A stretch of DNA of 64,000 nt from an uncultured Opitutia bacterium (GTDB taxonomy: Bacteria > Verrucomicrobiota > Verrucomicrobiia > Opitutales > Opitutaceae). The notes beneath the pieces are model-generated. The model saw only the letters and a list, made by a program, of their open reading frames with translations. It was not told the DNA's origin and did no database searches. Shown piece by piece: positions 54,294 through 63,500 of the stretch. Every line of letters begins with the position of its first letter. Within the stretch, counting starts at the first letter, position 1. The DNA is taken from the NCBI GenBank assembly GCA_903825285.1, contig CAIJZY010000014.1, positions 62,001 through 126,000 on the forward strand, in the 5' to 3' direction. The translations under genes were made by a program, and so were the position numbers.

Positions 54294-55313
54294 ATGAAGA
54301 AGGCACTGATCACCGGCATCACGGGACAGGACGGTTCGTACCTGGCCGAGCTGCTCCTTGGCAAGGGTTACGAGGTTCACGGCGTGATCCGCCGCGCGTC
54401 CACGTTCAACACCAGCCGCATCGACCACCTGTACCGCGACCCGCACGTCAACAACGTGAAGCTGCACCTGCACTACGGCGACCTCGCCGACTCGGTGCAG
54501 ATGGTGAAGCTGCTCTACCAGCTCCAGCCGGACGAGATCTACAACCTCGGCGCGCAGTCGCACGTGCGCGTGTCGTTCGACATCCCCGAGTACACCGGCG
54601 ACGTCGACGGCCTCGGCGCCCAGCGCATCCTCGAGGCCATCCGCGAGGCCGGGCTCGTGAAGAAGTGCCGCTATTACCAGGCGTCCTCGTCCGAGATGTT
54701 CGGCAAGGTCCAGGAGGTGCCCCAGACCGAGACCACGCCGTTCTGGCCCCGCTCGCCCTACGGCTGCGCCAAGGTCTACGCCTACTGGCTCACCGTGAAT
54801 TACCGCGAGAGCTACCAGCTCCACGCCAGCAACGGCATCCTCTTCAATCACGAGAGCCCGCGCCGTGGCGAGACGTTCGTCACCCGCAAGATCACGCGCG
54901 CCGCCACCCGCATTTCCCAGGGCCTGCAGGACTCGCTCTACCTCGGCAACCTCGACGCCCAGCGCGACTGGGGCTACGCCAAGGAGTACGTCGAGATGAT
55001 GTGGCTGATGCTGCAGCAGGATAATCCCGACGACTACGTGGTCGCGACCAACGAGACGCACAGCGTGCGGGAGTTTTGCCAGGAGACGTTCGGGCTGCTC
55101 AACCTCGACTGGGAGAAATACGTCCGGCACGACACGCGCTACGAGCGTCCCGCGGAGGTGGACCTGCTGATCGGCGACGCCGCCAAGGCCCGCCGCCAGC
55201 TCGGCTGGGAGCCCAAGGTGCGCTTCAAGGAACTGGTGCGCATCATGGTCGAGCACGACCTCGACCTCGCCAAGCGCGAGGCTCAGATCGCGAAGCTGCC
55301 CAGCCCTTCGTGA
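54294..55313 (+). CDS. gmd: GDP-mannose 4,6-dehydratase
   Basis: Gmd turns GDP-D-mannose into GDP-4-keto-6-deoxymannose, the first step toward GDP-L-fucose and related sugars. The 339-residue protein has [30 protein letters not shown] (NADP loop), [41 protein letters not shown], the SSSEMFGK serine, [23 protein letters not shown] (Tyr-Lys pair), [23 protein letters not shown] and [26 protein letters not shown]. The ATG at 54294 is the natural start; longer frames translate the repeat. The fcl gene 128 bp downstream gives the second and third steps. Confidence 0.96.
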   Translation: MKKALITGITGQDGSYLAELLLGKGYEVHGVIRRASTFNTSRIDHLYRDPHVNNVKLHLHYGDLADSVQMVKLLYQLQPDEIYNLGAQSHVRVSFDIPEYTGDVDGLGAQRILEAIREAGLVKKCRYYQASSSEMFGKVQEVPQTETTPFWPRSPYGCAKVYAYWLTVNYRESYQLHASNGILFNHESPRRGETFVTRKITRAATRISQGLQDSLYLGNLDAQRDWGYAKEYVEMMWLMLQQDNPDDYVVATNETHSVREFCQETFGLLNLDWEKYVRHDTRYERPAEVDLLIGDAAKARRQLGWEPKVRFKELVRIMVEHDLDLAKREAQIAKLPSPS

Positions 55314-55440
55314 TAAGAACACCGGACCATTTCCGATGTGGAACTCAGGAAAACTGGAAGGGCGGTCCCGGGCAGGGATCATCCTTGGATTGGGCGCATG
55401 GTTCCCGAGTCCCTGATTTCCCCATAATCGGATCGCCTTC

Positions 55441-56376
55441 ATGAAACTCTTTATCGCTGGATCCCAGGGCATGGTTGGCTCCGCGCTGGTGCGGCGGTTT
55501 GCCCGCGAGGCGGGCGTCACGCTGGTCACGCGCTCCCGGGCCGAGCTGGACCTGACCTCGGCGACGGCGGTGAACGCCTGCTACGCCGCCGAGAAACCCG
55601 ACGCGGCCATCATCGCCGCGGCGAAGGTCGGCGGCATCCACGCCAACGCGACGTACCCCGCCGAGTTCCTCCACGTCAACCTGGCCATCGCCGCCAACAC
55701 CATCGACGGCGCCCACCGCCACGGGGTGAAGCGCCTGCTCTTCCTCGGCAGCTCCTGCATCTACCCGAAGCACGCGCCGCAGCCGATGCCCGAGGACTGC
55801 CTGCTGACCGGTCCGCTTGAGCCGACCAACGAGGCGTACGCCCTCGCCAAGATCACCGGGCTCAAGCTCGCCCAGAGCTACCGCCGGCAGTACGGCGTGC
55901 TCTTCCACTCGGCGATGCCGACCAACCTCTACGGTCCCGGCGACAACTACCATCTCCAGAACTCGCACGTCCTCCCGGCGCTGCTGCGGAAGTTTCACGA
56001 GGCGAAGGAGGCGGGGCGTCCCGAGGTCACGGCCTGGGGCACCGGCGCGCCGCGGCGCGAGTTCCTCCACGTGGACGACCTGGCCGACGCCTGCGCGTTC
56101 CTGCTCACGCTGAAGGACCCGCCCGACTGGATCAACGTCGGCACCGGCACGGACGTCACCATCCGCGAGCTCACCGAGACGGTGGCGGCGGTCACGGGTT
56201 TCACCGGCCGCATCGCCTGGGACGCCACGAAGCCGGACGGCACGCCGCGGAAGCTGCTGGATGTCTCGCGCCTGACCGCGCTCGGCTGGCGCGCCCGCAT
56301 CGCGCTGCGCGACGGCGTCGCCCGAACCTACACGGATTTCCTCGCGGAGAAGGCGGCGGGGAAGCTGCGGGGTTGA
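55441..56376 (+). CDS. fcl: GDP-L-fucose synthase
   Basis: This epimerase-reductase makes GDP-L-fucose from the Gmd product with NADPH. The 311-residue SDR-type protein starts [20 protein letters not shown] and has [69 protein letters not shown] (SSC-Tyr-Lys catalytic set), [28 protein letters not shown] and [17 protein letters not shown]. The 127-bp gap to gmd has no obvious signal, but both lie in one direction. The pair supplies activated fucose or a related 6-deoxysugar for surface glycans. A REP pair follows. Confidence 0.95.
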   Translation: MKLFIAGSQGMVGSALVRRFAREAGVTLVTRSRAELDLTSATAVNACYAAEKPDAAIIAAAKVGGIHANATYPAEFLHVNLAIAANTIDGAHRHGVKRLLFLGSSCIYPKHAPQPMPEDCLLTGPLEPTNEAYALAKITGLKLAQSYRRQYGVLFHSAMPTNLYGPGDNYHLQNSHVLPALLRKFHEAKEAGRPEVTAWGTGAPRREFLHVDDLADACAFLLTLKDPPDWINVGTGTDVTIRELTETVAAVTGFTGRIAWDATKPDGTPRKLLDVSRLTALGWRARIALRDGVARTYTDFLAEKAAGKLRG

Positions 56377-56419
56377 GCCTCGGGCGAACGCTCAACGTCC
56401 AAGTGATTTCAGCGGGCGA

Positions 56420-56499
56420 TGTAGGGCGGGGTCGCTGACCCCGCCTTGGTCTGGATCCGATCAAACCCAGAATGGCGGGGTCAGCGACCCCGCCCTACA
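56420..56499. repeat. GGCGGGGTC-type REP pair (copy 4, perfect 26-bp arms)
   Basis: TGTAGGGCGGGGTCGCTGAC plus CCCGCC (56420-56445) and its exact reverse complement (56474-56499), with a 28-bp loop. It lies between fcl and tatC and would form a strong hairpin. Confidence 0.8.
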
Positions 56500-56554
56500 C
56501 AATTTCTAGACTTCCCTCCCTGCGCGATAACTCGCTGAATCCTGCCTGCCCAGC

Positions 56555-57550
56555 ATGGACGATAACGAACAGTTTATCCTCGAGGAGGAGGCGGCGACGC
56601 CGAAGAAGTCCTTCTGGGCGCACCTGAACGACCTGCGCACGGCGCTGGTGCGCTCCGCAATCGCGATCGGCCTCGCCCTGGTGATCTGCCTGCTGCTCTC
56701 GCCGCAGCTGGTCAAGATCCTCGAGTATCCGCTCACCCGGATCGACATGTTCGAGGCCCCGCGTCCGACGGTCAGCTTCCAGGTGGGCGAGGCCAGGTTC
56801 GGGCCGTACCCTGTGACCGCGGAGCAGTTCCCCGGCCTGCCGTCGGGCGAGGCGCCGCAGCTCGTTTTCCAAGTGGGCACGGCGAAGGTCGGACAGGAGC
56901 AGGTGGCGACCCTCAAGCTCCTGCCGCCGCCGCCGACCCGCACGCCCTCCCTGGGGATCCACCTGCACAACTTCGGCCCGGCCGAGGGCTTTTTCATCGC
57001 CTTCCACGTCGCGATCTACGGCGCGTTGATCGTCTCGGCGCCGTTCTGGGCGTTCTTCCTCGCGCAGTTTTTCCTGCCCGCGCTGAACATCAAGGAGCGC
57101 GGGCTCTTCTTCACGTGGATCGGCTGGAGTGTGGCGCTGTTCTTCGCCGGCGTGCTGCTGACGTACTTCGGGCTGCTGCCGCTGGCCCTGCGCGCGGCCG
57201 TGGAGTACTCGCAGCTGCTCGGGTTCGACGCGTACGACTGGCGCGCCGAGGAGTACATCAGCTTCGTCTCGAAGTTCATCTTCGGCATGGGCCTGGGCTT
57301 CCAGTTCCCGATCGTCGTGCTGCTGCTGGTCAAGCTCGGCATGATCACCCACCGGCACCTCGCGAAATACCGCCGCCATGTCGCGGTGCTCTGCCTGATC
57401 CTCGGCGCCGTGCTCACCACGCCCGAGGTCATCACGCAGGTGTGCATGGCCGTCCCGCTCTACGTCCTTTACGAGGCCTGCATCTGGATCGCGTGGTATT
57501 GGGACTGGAAGAAGCGCCGGGCGGAAGGCGCGGCGCCGGCGGCGGAGTAA
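56555..57550 (+). CDS. tatC: Sec-independent translocase subunit TatC with enlarged first periplasmic loop
   Basis: TatC is the core receptor for twin-arginine signal peptides. The 331-residue protein has six membrane helices. The N-terminal cytosolic part is SFWAHLNDLRTALVRSAIAIG (the usual HLxELRxR), then TM1. Between TM1 and TM2 lies a loop of about 100 residues (ending in GPAEGFFIAFHVAIYGALIVSAPFW) where typical TatC has about 25-30. Later parts are normal: IKERGLFFTWIGWSVALFFAGVLLTYFGLLPLAL, YISFVSKFIFGMGLGFQFPIVVLLLVKLGMI, KYRRHVAVLCLILGAVLTTPEVITQVCMAVPLYVLYEACIWI. It stands between REP elements upstream of prfB; tatA/tatB are not in the window. Confidence 0.93.
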   Translation: MDDNEQFILEEEAATPKKSFWAHLNDLRTALVRSAIAIGLALVICLLLSPQLVKILEYPLTRIDMFEAPRPTVSFQVGEARFGPYPVTAEQFPGLPSGEAPQLVFQVGTAKVGQEQVATLKLLPPPPTRTPSLGIHLHNFGPAEGFFIAFHVAIYGALIVSAPFWAFFLAQFFLPALNIKERGLFFTWIGWSVALFFAGVLLTYFGLLPLALRAAVEYSQLLGFDAYDWRAEEYISFVSKFIFGMGLGFQFPIVVLLLVKLGMITHRHLAKYRRHVAVLCLILGAVLTTPEVITQVCMAVPLYVLYEACIWIAWYWDWKKRRAEGAAPAAE

Positions 57551-57552
57551 GC

Positions 57553-57667
57553 GGTTGAAACGCAAGGTCGCGCAGGGCAGACGCGAAGGTCGCCCGCCAG
57601 CGTGGGGAACTCCCATCCGATCTTTGCGCTGACTTCGCGTCCTCGCGGCTTTGCGCTTCAAATTTCA
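57553..57667. repeat. GCGAAG-type inverted repeat after tatC
   Basis: Left arm 57553-57592 has GTTGAAACGCAAGGTCGCGC and GACGCGAAGG. Right arm 57621-57667 has CTTTGCGCTGACTTCGCGTC, then CTCGCGGCTTTGCGCTTCAA. Same class as 835 and 4436. Confidence 0.55.
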
Positions 57668-57702
57668 CCGCCGCCACGTGCCTCCACCGAGCGACCGGGC
57701 TT

Positions 57703-57740
57703 GAAACTATCCGGTTTCCGGTCTCCGGTATCCGGTTTTA
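57703..57740. repeat. ATCCGGT heptamer array directly before prfB
   Basis: ACTATCC GGTTTCC GGTCTCC GGTATCC GGTTTTA in 7-bp steps, ending 2 bp before the prfB ATG. No clear opposite arm is seen nearby. Confidence 0.6.
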
Positions 57741-57742
57741 AC

Positions 57743-58886
57743 ATGATCGCCCCCGAAACCTTCAATCACATCGAGAACATCAAGAAGCGCGCCGGACACC
57801 TCTGGAGGTTTCTTTGACGTCGACCAGAAGCTAAGGGAAATCGAGGCCATGGACGCCCAGATGGGCGCCCCGGCGTTCTGGGACAACAACGAGCGCGCCC
57901 AGAAGCACATCGGCAAGCTGAACGCCCTCAAGCGCTCCGTCCTGCCGGTCGTCGCCTTCCAGAAAAAGGTCGATGACGTGGGCGTCATGGTGGAACTCGT
58001 CGAGGCCGCCGACGGCGCCGAGCGCGAGACTTACGCCCAGGAACTGGACACCTCCGTTGCCGCCATGGTCGCGGAACTCGACCAGCTGGAGATCGCCTCC
58101 TTCCTCACCGGGCAGTTCGACAAGAACAATGCCATCCTCTCCATCCAGTCCGGCGCGGGCGGCACCGAGTCGAACGACTGGGCCGACATCCTCTTCCGCA
58201 TGTACAACCGCTGGGCCGAGCGCCGCGGCTTCACCGTCGAGGTGCAGGACGTCCAGGTCGGCGACCAGGCCGGCATCAGCAAGGCCACGATCCTGCTCAA
58301 GGGCGAGAACGCCTACGGCTACGCCAAGGCCGAGCGCGGCGTCCACCGGCTCGTGCGCATCAGCCCGTTCGACTCGAACAAGCGGCGCCACACCTCGTTC
58401 TGCGCGATCGACGTGATCGCCGAGGTCACGGAGGACATCGCGATCGAGATCCCCGACAGCGAGATCCGCGTGGATGTCTACCGGTCGTCCGGCAAGGGCG
58501 GCCAGGGCGTCAACACCACCGACTCCGCCGTGCGCATCACGCACATCCCGTCCGGCATCGTGGTCGTCTGCCAAAACGAGCGCTCGCAGATCAAGAACCG
58601 CGCCAGCGCCATGAACGTCCTCAAGGCCCGCCTCTACGAGAAGAAGCAGGACGAGCAGCGCGCCGAGATGGACCGTTTCTACGGCGAGAAGGGCGAGATC
58701 GGGTGGGGGAGCCAGATCCGCAGCTACGTGCTGCAGCCCTACCAGATGGTGAAGGACCTCCGCACCGGCATGAGCACGAGTGACACGCAGGGCGTGCTCG
58801 ACGGCGACCTCGACCGCTTCGTCAACGCCTGGCTCCGCGCCGGCTGCCCGCGGCATCGGAATAAGGAGATTCAGATGGAGGAGTAG
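57743..58886 (+). CDS. prfB: Peptide chain release factor 2 (needs a programmed +1 frameshift)
   Basis: RF2 ends translation at UGA and UAA. The first 24 codons ([20 protein letters not shown] and WRFL) are in one frame and end at an in-frame TGA at 57815-57817. Translation shifts by +1 on CTT TGA C and continues as [25 protein letters not shown] to 58886, giving about 380 residues. The rest is standard RF2: [22 protein letters not shown], the SPF tripeptide in [15 protein letters not shown] that reads the stop codon, and the GGQ loop in [20 protein letters not shown] for peptide release. Calling only the second part (from 57849) would miss the N-terminus. Confidence 0.95.
57804..57818 (+). 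promoter_or_regulatory. Programmed +1 frameshift site of prfB
   Basis: GGAGG at 57804-57808 acts as the internal Shine-Dalgarno-like stimulator, three bases before the slippery CTT at 57812-57814. The in-frame stop TGA (57815-57817) is followed by C. This is the classical autoregulatory arrangement: low RF2 leaves time for the shift. Confidence 0.93.
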
Positions 58887-58903
58887 CGCGCGCTGCGCGC
58901 GCG

Positions 58904-59070
58904 CAGAGGTCAGAGATCAGATGTCAGAGGTCAGTCGGATGAATCAGGGGCGAGAGCGCTGCCTGGGTCGTCGGCGGTGAAAGAGGAATTTGCACTTTTC
59001 GCATCTGTCGTCTGAATTTCCCCTCCTTTCCGATGCGCTCCAGCATCCAGCCTCTGACCTCTGACATCTG
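58904..59070. repeat. CAGAGGT heptamer inverted repeat between prfB and the 477-aa gene
   Basis: Left arm 58904-58934: CAGAGGT CAGAGAT CAGATGT CAGAGGT CAG. Right arm 59051-59070: CCTCTGACCTCTGACATCTG. Same heptamer as the two copies inside the WD40 gene. A run of alternating GCGC (58887-58903) precedes it. The 116-bp middle has no gene. Confidence 0.75.
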
Positions 59071-59081
59071 TTTTCACAACA

Positions 59082-60515
59082 ATGCCCAATCTCCCCTACG
59101 AGCAGATCCGCGCCGCGCTGGCCGGGCAGTCGCTGTTCGAGGACAAGACGTGGCAGCTGTCGCCGGACGCGTGGCCGCTGACGCCGGACCAATTGGCCCA
59201 GCTTGAGGCCATCGGGACGGCGTGCCTGGAGTTTCAGCAGGGGCTGGAGACGCTCTACCTGCGCGCGTCCGCGGGGAAGAACCTCCTGCGCAACAAGCCG
59301 CTGCTGGCGCCATGGGTCGCGGACTACCTCGACCGTGGCAAGCCCGCCGAGCTCGTCGCCCACGCGCGCGACCCGCGCAACCGCGGGACTTTCCCGGCCG
59401 TGCTGCGGCCCGACCTGCTGCTGACCGACGACGGCTTCGCGCTGACCGAGCTCGACTCCGTGCCCGGCGGCATCGGCCTCACCGCCTTCCTCAACCGCCT
59501 CTACGCGACCGCGCCCGGCGGCAAGCCCAGCGAGATCCTCGGCGCGGGCGACGCGATGATCACGAACTTCCACGCCGCCCTCGCGGCGCTGCGGCCCGAG
59601 GCCCGCAACCCGTTCATCGCCCTCGTGGTGAGCGACGAGGCCGCGACCTACCGGCCCGAGATGCAGTGGCTGGCCCAGCAGCTCCAGGTGCTGGGGCACC
59701 GCGTGTTCTGCGTGGCGCCCGAGGACCTGTTCCCGCTCGGCGCGCAGCTCTGCGTGGACGTCGAGGGCACGCCGGAGAAGGTGGATGTGATCTACCGGTT
59801 CTTCGAGCTGTTCGACCTCGCGAACATCCGCACCGCGAAGTTCATCTTCGAGGCCTGGAACGCCGGCGAGGTCGCCATTACCCCGCCGCTGCGGCCGTTC
59901 CAGGAAGAGAAGCTGGCCCTCGCGCTCTTCCACCACCACCGGCTGCAGGAGTTCTGGGCCGAGACGCTCGGCGGCCGGACGCTGAAGCTGCTGCGCGCGC
60001 TGATCCCGCCGTCGTGGGTGATGGACCCGGCCCCGCTGCCGCCCGGCGCGGTGCTCGACGCGCCCGCGGTCGGCGGCCGGCAGATGTCCGACTGGCGCGA
60101 CCTCGGCGGCGCCTCCCAGAAGGAGCGCGACCTCATCATCAAGATTTCCGGCTACCACGAGACCGCCTGGGGCGCGCGCAGCGTCGTCCTCGGCAGCGAC
60201 TGCTCGCGCGAGGAGTGGCAGGAGGGCGTGGCCCGCGCCGTGGACCTGGCGCCGTCGAATCTCCATGTGCTGCAGGCCTACCGGAAGCCCCGGCGGGTCC
60301 GGCATCGCGTCTATGCCCGGGAGGCGCCGCACCCGGCGCGCGAGGTGGATGGACGCCTTCGCCTCTGCCCGTACTACTTCGTGGTGGGGGGGAAGGCGAA
60401 GCTCTCCGGCGCGCTCGCGACTTTTTGTCCGCCGGACAAGAAGATCATCCACGGCATGCAGGATGCGGCCTTGCTCCCGGCTAGGGTTTTCTCCTTAAAC
60501 GAAGCCCGTGCGTAG
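59082..60515 (+). CDS. Hypothetical protein, 477 aa, possibly ATP-grasp-like
   Basis: I do not recognise this family with certainty. The 477-residue cytosolic protein has no membrane helix. Parts recall the circularly permuted ATP-grasp or glutathionylspermidine-synthase fold: FPAVLRPDLLLTDDGFALTELDSVPGGIGLTAFLNRLY (the TELDSVPGG turn), ALVVSDEAATYRPEMQWLAQQLQVLGHRVFCVAPEDL, VIYRFFELFDLANI and a late KISGYHETAWGARSVVLG. Such enzymes ligate carboxylates to amines with ATP. The next gene starts inside its last codons (8 bp overlap), which suggests the two work together. A CAGAGGT heptamer element precedes it. A homology search or structure prediction would settle the family. Confidence 0.75.
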   Translation: MPNLPYEQIRAALAGQSLFEDKTWQLSPDAWPLTPDQLAQLEAIGTACLEFQQGLETLYLRASAGKNLLRNKPLLAPWVADYLDRGKPAELVAHARDPRNRGTFPAVLRPDLLLTDDGFALTELDSVPGGIGLTAFLNRLYATAPGGKPSEILGAGDAMITNFHAALAALRPEARNPFIALVVSDEAATYRPEMQWLAQQLQVLGHRVFCVAPEDLFPLGAQLCVDVEGTPEKVDVIYRFFELFDLANIRTAKFIFEAWNAGEVAITPPLRPFQEEKLALALFHHHRLQEFWAETLGGRTLKLLRALIPPSWVMDPAPLPPGAVLDAPAVGGRQMSDWRDLGGASQKERDLIIKISGYHETAWGARSVVLGSDCSREEWQEGVARAVDLAPSNLHVLQAYRKPRRVRHRVYAREAPHPAREVDGRLRLCPYYFVVGGKAKLSGALATFCPPDKKIIHGMQDAALLPARVFSLNEARA

Positions 60516-63500
60516 ACTCGCCGCTCCGACCCCGTCCTTCCTCAGCCGCAGGCAACTCGCGCTCATCGCGGCTGCGTTGCTGACCCTCGGCCCGGCGGCG
60601 GGCCCGGCGGCGGCGCAGGGCAGCCTGGCGGCGCTGCAGGCGCGGGCCGACGAGGGTGACCCGAGCGCGCTGAACACGCTGGGCAACGCGTACGCGAACG
60701 GGCAGGGCGTCGCGCGGGACTATGCCGCGGCGACCCGCTATTACCAGCAGGCCGCGGAGCGCGGCTATGCCCCGGCGCAGTTCAACCTCGGCATGTTCAC
60801 CGAGCTCGGCCGGGGCACGACGGCCGACCCGGCCGCCGCCTTCCAGCTCTATCTCCGGGCCGCCCAGCAGGGCTTCGCCCCGGCGCAGTTCAACGTCGGC
60901 AACATGTACGCCAACGGCGCCGGCGTGGCCCGCGACTTCTTCGAGGCCGCGCTCTGGTTCCGCCAGGCCGCCGCCCAGGGCGTGCCCGAGGCGCAGTACA
61001 ACCTCGGCCTGGCCTACGAGCTCGGCCGCGGCGTGACGAAGGACGAGGCCGAGGCGCAGAAATTCTACCGCGCGGCCGCCGACCAGCACTACGCCCGCGC
61101 CGCCTACAACCTCGCGCTGATGCTGGAGGACGGCCGCGGCTCCGCGCGCGACGACCAGGCGGCGGTGGTGCTGTACCGCGCCGCCGCGCAGCAGGGCTTC
61201 GGCCCCGCGCAGAACAACTACGGCATCATGCTGGCCGAGGGCCGCGGCGGCCTCGCCGTCTCGCTGCCCGAGGCGTACGCCTGGCTGTCGCTGGCCGCCG
61301 AGAACGGCGCCAAGGCCGCGGGCCGCGACCTGCTCGCGCAGAAACTCGCCCCCGACCAGCTCGCCGCGGGCCGCGCGCTTGTCGCCCGGCTGCGCTCCGA
61401 GATCACCGCCGCCGCCCCGGTCGCCGTCGCCTCCGCCGCCTCTCCCACCGCGCCGTCCGCGTCGACGCCGGCCGCCCCGGCCGCGGCCTCGCTGCGTGCC
61501 GCCCTCGCCCAGGTCGAGCAGCTGCGCGGCGAGAACGCCTCGCTGGCCGCCACCGTGCTGGCGCTGCAGGGCGACAAGTCCAGCCTCCAGCAGCAACTCG
61601 CCGCCGCGGGCGACGCCGCCTCGACGGCGGACCTCCACGCGCAGGCCGACCGGCTGCAGCGGGAGAACGACTCCCTGCTCGTCCGGCTGAAGCAGGCCAA
61701 CGACAACGCGGCCCGGCTTTCCAACGAGAACGCCCAGCTCGTCCAGAACTCGGCGACCCCCGTCGGTCCCGCCACCGCCGGCTCCGACGCCGCGCGCGTG
61801 GCGCTGCTCGTGGCCGACAACACCCGGCTCAACGACGAGATCAAGCGCTCCACCGCCGAGCTCGGCTCGCTCTACCGGCAGCTGCGCATCGCCCAGTCCA
61901 AGCTCGCGTCGGGCGGCGAGGCCCCCGCGGCCTCGGCCGACTCCGCCGCCGCGCTGAGTGCGCTCCAGGCGGAAAACGCGCGGCTCAAGCAGGACGCCGC
62001 CGCCAAACCGGATCTCTCGGCCCAGCTGGCCGCCGCGCAGCAGGCCCAGTCCGCGCTGGCCGCGGACAAGGCCGCCCTCGAGCGCCAGCTCGCCGCCGCG
62101 CAGTCGCGCCCCGCGGTCGATCCCGCCGCCGCGCAGCAGCAGGCCCGCCTCGAGGAGGAACTCGGCCAGAGCCGCCAGGATCTCGTCGCCGCGCGCCGCG
62201 ACACCGAGGAGCTGCGCAGCCAGCTCGAGACCGCCCAGGCCAATCTCAAGGTGCAGGCCGCCAAGTTCCAGACGCAGCTGAACGAGGCGAAGATGGCCGC
62301 CGCGGCCGCCGCGACCCAGGCGACCGGCAAGGACCTCGGCGCCCGGCTGGCCGATGCGCAGGCACAGGTCGCCGCGCTCACCCAGGCCAACGCGGAGCTG
62401 AAGCGCCGCGCCGACCAGGCCGCGCAGCAGGCCTCAGTTGCGCAGGGCAGCTCGACCGAGGCCGCGCAGCTCAAGTCCAGCCTCGCCGCGGCCCAGCAGG
62501 CGCAGGCGGTGGCCCATGACGAGGCCGTCAAGCTGGCCGCCCAGCTCGCGCAGCTCCGGCAGGAGCACACCGCGCTTGTCCAGGCCAACCAGGATCTCGC
62601 CACGCGCAACGACGAGCTGACCGCCACGGCGCAGAAGCTCCAGGCGCAGCAGGCCCGCGGCAACCCGGCCGACGCCGAGGTCGCCCGGCTCAAGACCGCG
62701 CTGGCCGCGGCGCAGCAGGCGCAGGCCGCCGCGCGCGACGACCTCGCGAAGGTCGCGGCCCAGCTGGCCGACGCGCAGAAGTGGAACAACTCCGTCACCA
62801 CGGCCAACCAGGGCCTGGCGACCAAGAACGACGAGCTCACGGCGCAGGTCCAGACCCTGCAGGCCAAGCTCGCCACCACCGCCCACAGCGCGGCGGAGAC
62901 CGAGAAGCTGCAGGCCGCGGTCGCCGCGGCGCAAACGACGCAGGCCGGCGAGCACGCGCAGCTCGTCCAGGCCCAGTCCGACCTCGCCGCCGCCACCCGC
63001 GCGGCCAGCGACGCCACCGCCGGCCAGACGACGCTGCAGGCCCGGCTCGCGGAGGCGCAGCAGCAGGCGGCCGACCTGAAGGCGGCCAACCAGAAACTCA
63101 CCACGGCCAACCAGCAGCTCGCGGCCCGGACCGCCGCGCCCGACGACCGCGAGGCGAGCACCAAGCTGGCGGCGCAGTTGGACGCCGCGGGCCGCGCCCT
63201 CGAGGAGAAGAGCAGGGCCGTCACCGATCTCACCGCCGCCAACGAGTCCCTGCAAAAGGACCTGGAAGTGGCCAAGCAGAGCGCCGCCGCCGCGCTGGCC
63301 GCGCAGGCCGCCGCCGCCAAGGCCGCGCCGGGCGACGCGATGAAGCTCGAGCTGTCCACGATGCAGGACCAGGTCCGCTCGCTGGAGGGCCAGATCGACG
63401 AGGACCGCAAGCACTCGGCCCAGGAAATTTCCACGCTGGCCGCGCAGCTGCAGCGCTCGCGCGAGGCGAACAGATCGCTCGCCGACGCCAACCGCGTCCT

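Noticed and set aside
57849-58886. prfB starting at the internal ATG at 57849
   Set aside because: This would drop the conserved N-terminus, and the frameshift site with its upstream codons is intact.
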